Positions 13,732-15,303 of a stretch of 15,303 nucleotides of DNA are shown one piece after another; the stretch's first letter is position 1, and each line of letters begins with the position of its first letter. The stretch is from Actinomycetes bacterium (GTDB taxonomy: Bacteria; Actinomycetota; Actinomycetes; Propionibacteriales; Propionibacteriaceae). Below the pieces are notes generated by a model. It was not told where the DNA came from, did no database searches, and saw only the letters and a program-made list of their open reading frames with translations. The position numbers were made by a program, and so were the translations under genes. The stretch lies in assembly GCA_023436925.1 (NCBI GenBank), contig JAEZHJ010000118.1:1-15303 (forward strand). Direction: 5' to 3'.

Positions 13732-15036
13732 TCAAGCCGTGTCTTCTTCTTCCGCGGCATGGCCGGTGAGCCACGTTTCCACCTCCCGCATCTCAGCGTC
13801 AGACAGCTGAAGTCCAGCGTGAAGGCAAAGATCCGCCACATACTGGCACCACACCGTTTGCACGCCGATTACGGTGGCCCCCAGGTTGAGCTGGACCCGC
13901 TCAGCCACCAACGCAGTGATGATGCGGCGCACATCATCGGCCGTCACTCTCTTGCCCTGACTGTGCACTGCGGTGGCGACGATGTCGCTGGTCTCGTAGC
14001 CCAGACCGTTATCGGTCACGATCTCAACCAGCGACTCAAACACCAACCGGTAGGTCTCCTGATCGAGTCTCGGTACGTCGGTGACCAACGCAACGCGCTC
14101 GAGAACTGGAGCGAGCCCTTCGCGTTTGCGCGGGGTGGCGCCTTCTGGGTGCCTAAAGGGATCTCGCAGGATCCCCGGATGCGGCTCGGTGCAGTACTCC
14201 AACTCCGGCAGATGTGTAGTCACGAACGCACGGAAGGTGCCGGCGCCATACCAGCGAAGCTCCTTGATCCTCGGTTCCACATTGCGTGCCGCCTGCGCAG
14301 CGCTCGCGCCCCAGAGCGGATAGTCGGATGAAGCCACGGCGGACCTGATCGCCGCCACGACATCGTCGACTCGCGCCGGATCAAGGGCGACCGGAACGTC
14401 TCCGTTCGAATCGCCATGCGGGGGTCCCTCATCCCGATCCAGATTAGGAACGAGGCTCACGTAGGGCTGGGCTGGCTCGATCGGCTCGGCATCCCCAAGC
14501 GTCACGCTTTCCGGAGCGAGCGCTAACGCAGAGGTCACCAGGTCGTTCGGCCACACAATGTGATCGGCTACAGATCGGTAGGCAGCGGCAGCGGGCCCAG
14601 CAGTAACGACCACCGAGCGGCGATTGTGCGCTCGGAGACGATGCAAGACAGGTGTGAAGTCGGCATCAGCGGACATGATGACGAACTCGTCGTACCGAGT
14701 CTCATGGCGCAGCGCGTCGACGATGTCGAGAACCATATGTATGTCGGCGCTGCTCTTGCCCTGCGAGGTCAGCGACGGGCAGTCGATCGCGCGAAACCCG
14801 CTGCGGGTGAAGACTGCGCGCGCGGTTCCGTAGACGGCCGGGTTCAGATACATGTTCTTCACCAGGAAACGCCGTGGGGTGGTTCGGCCACTCATGCCGC
14901 TCTCAAGCCAGCCAACCCAGAGGTTCGGCTGGTCGGCAAAGACCTCCGCGGCCTCTCGGTTCAGCCTGCCCAAGTCGCTGAAGATGTTGTCGAAGTCCAC
15001 GAAGAGAACGGATCGGATCGGTTCTCCACCGTCCAT
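13732..15036 (-). CDS. NYN-domain ribonuclease-like protein with OST-HTH/LOTUS domain
   Basis: A 434-residue protein. Residues 5-165 form a NYN (PIN-like, LabA/DUF88) domain. The expected acidic residues are visible: VDFDN (13-17), KSSADIHMVLDIVDAL (94-109) with D98 and D104, and SADADF (122-127). Residues 222-295 look like an OST-HTH/LOTUS RNA-binding domain, including RWYGAGTFRAFV and a LEYCTEPHPGILRDP end. The C-terminal 130 residues are helical and may be a second, divergent winged helix. By analogy it may cut or bind RNA; its target is unknown. The ATG at 15036 follows GGGAGGA with a 2-base gap, an excellent ribosome binding site, so in-frame codons up to 15189 are rejected. Its codon use is less GC-biased than the core genes, suggesting an accessory or acquired gene. 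Confidence 0.85.
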   Translation of the reverse strand: MDGGEPIRSVLFVDFDNIFSDLGRLNREAAEVFADQPNLWVGWLESGMSGRTTPRRFLVKNMYLNPAVYGTARAVFTRSGFRAIDCPSLTSQGKSSADIHMVLDIVDALRHETRYDEFVIMSADADFTPVLHRLRAHNRRSVVVTAGPAAAAYRSVADHIVWPNDLVTSALALAPESVTLGDAEPIEPAQPYVSLVPNLDRDEGPPHGDSNGDVPVALDPARVDDVVAAIRSAVASSDYPLWGASAAQAARNVEPRIKELRWYGAGTFRAFVTTHLPELEYCTEPHPGILRDPFRHPEGATPRKREGLAPVLERVALVTDVPRLDQETYRLVFESLVEIVTDNGLGYETSDIVATAVHSQGKRVTADDVRRIITALVAERVQLNLGATVIGVQTVWCQYVADLCLHAGLQLSDAEMREVETWLTGHAAEEEDTA

Positions 15037-15206
15037 GGTCCTCCCTTCCGCAGGGTCTCCAAGGCAGCATAGAGCGAGGACTTCGCCGCCATGGCACTTC
15101 TTGCGAATGCTCGCTTCTGCCGCTGGCTGCTCTGCCCGAATCGTCCGACGCGTGCGCCCCGTTCGTGGCCGAGTAGATCTCCTGCCCAAACAGAGTTAGG
15201 TCCGCG

Positions 15207-15303
15207 ATGGAGGCTGCGTTCCCGCCTGAAATGAGACGGCATGTGCCGGCGGTCCTCGCACGCCTTGCGCACACGGCCTATCCCCCGTCGGGGAGGATTC
15301 AGG
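15207..15303 (+). CDS. Possible start of an unidentified gene, cut by window edge
   Basis: From ATG 15207 the plus strand stays open to the end of the window (32 codons). The reading is plausible and helix-like (PPEMRRHVPAVLARLAHTAY). TTAGGT ends 5 bases before the ATG, similar to other leaderless-looking starts in this window, and no ribosome binding site is present. It would be divergent from the NYN gene. The fragment is too short to name and may be chance. Confidence 0.3.
   Translation, partial: MEAAFPPEMRRHVPAVLARLAHTAYPPSGRIQ

Noticed and set aside
15037..15189. N-terminal extension of the NYN protein up to ATG 15189
   Set aside because: The start at 15036 has an excellent ribosome binding site and the NYN domain begins within ten residues. 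The extension is Arg/Thr-rich and not domain-like.
1..15303. CRISPR arrays, rRNA genes, insertion sequences, attachment sites
   Set aside because: No regularly spaced repeats, rRNA sequence, transposase or integrase motifs, or flanking direct repeats were seen on either strand.

Overview
The window is high-GC DNA from an actinobacterium. The evidence is strong G/C preference at third codon positions, an initiator tRNA with no encoded CCA, a SigR/SigH-type ECF sigma factor with its zinc anti-sigma factor, and the neighbourhood SRAP protein / aroA / rsgA / hisN. From memory, this resembles the sigH-rshA, Rv3226c, aroA, rsgA region of Mycobacterium and the aroA/hisN/sigR region of Streptomyces. 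I cannot name a genus from sequence alone.

Layout. (1) 1-1772, minus strand: a berberine-bridge-like FAD oxidoreductase, then the start of a trans-acting enoyl reductase / saccharopine-dehydrogenase-like protein that runs off the left edge. (2) 1858-2265, plus strand: a small four-helix membrane protein. A strong bidirectional terminator hairpin and a minus-strand initiator tRNA-fMet with its own promoter follow. (3) 2569-7493, plus strand: a complete five-gene Dpp/Opp-type ABC importer (lipoprotein, two permeases, two ATPases). The three junctions from the first permease to the second ATPase have 4-base start/stop overlaps. Three inverted repeats lie upstream of it. (4) 7498-11158, minus strand: a tight cluster read as doxX-like, aroA, rsgA, hisN, with TTGA and GTGA overlaps at the first two junctions. 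(5) 11242-12947, plus strand: SRAP (YedK/HMCES-like) protein, then sigR-like and rsrA-like genes overlapping by 8 bases. (6) 12948-15303: a looser, less GC-rich, accessory-looking tail. It holds a small unrecognised ORF, a 434-residue NYN-nuclease/OST-HTH (LOTUS) protein on the minus strand, and a possible gene start at the right edge.

How it fits together. The importer would take up peptides or a related small ligand. The minus-strand cluster combines shikimate and histidine biosynthesis with ribosome assembly. The sigma/anti-sigma pair is a thiol-oxidative-stress switch.

The most interesting signal is in front of the sigma gene. A GGAAT-N19-GTT promoter of the type read by SigR overlaps the stop codon of the SRAP gene. 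Its expected transcription start falls on in-frame GTG/ATG/ATG codons that would add about 24-26 residues to the sigma factor. A separate -10-like element lies just before the normal start. This matches the two-promoter, two-isoform arrangement described for Streptomyces coelicolor sigR. Several other genes here have a -10 hexamer only 5-6 bases before ATG, which suggests common leaderless transcription.
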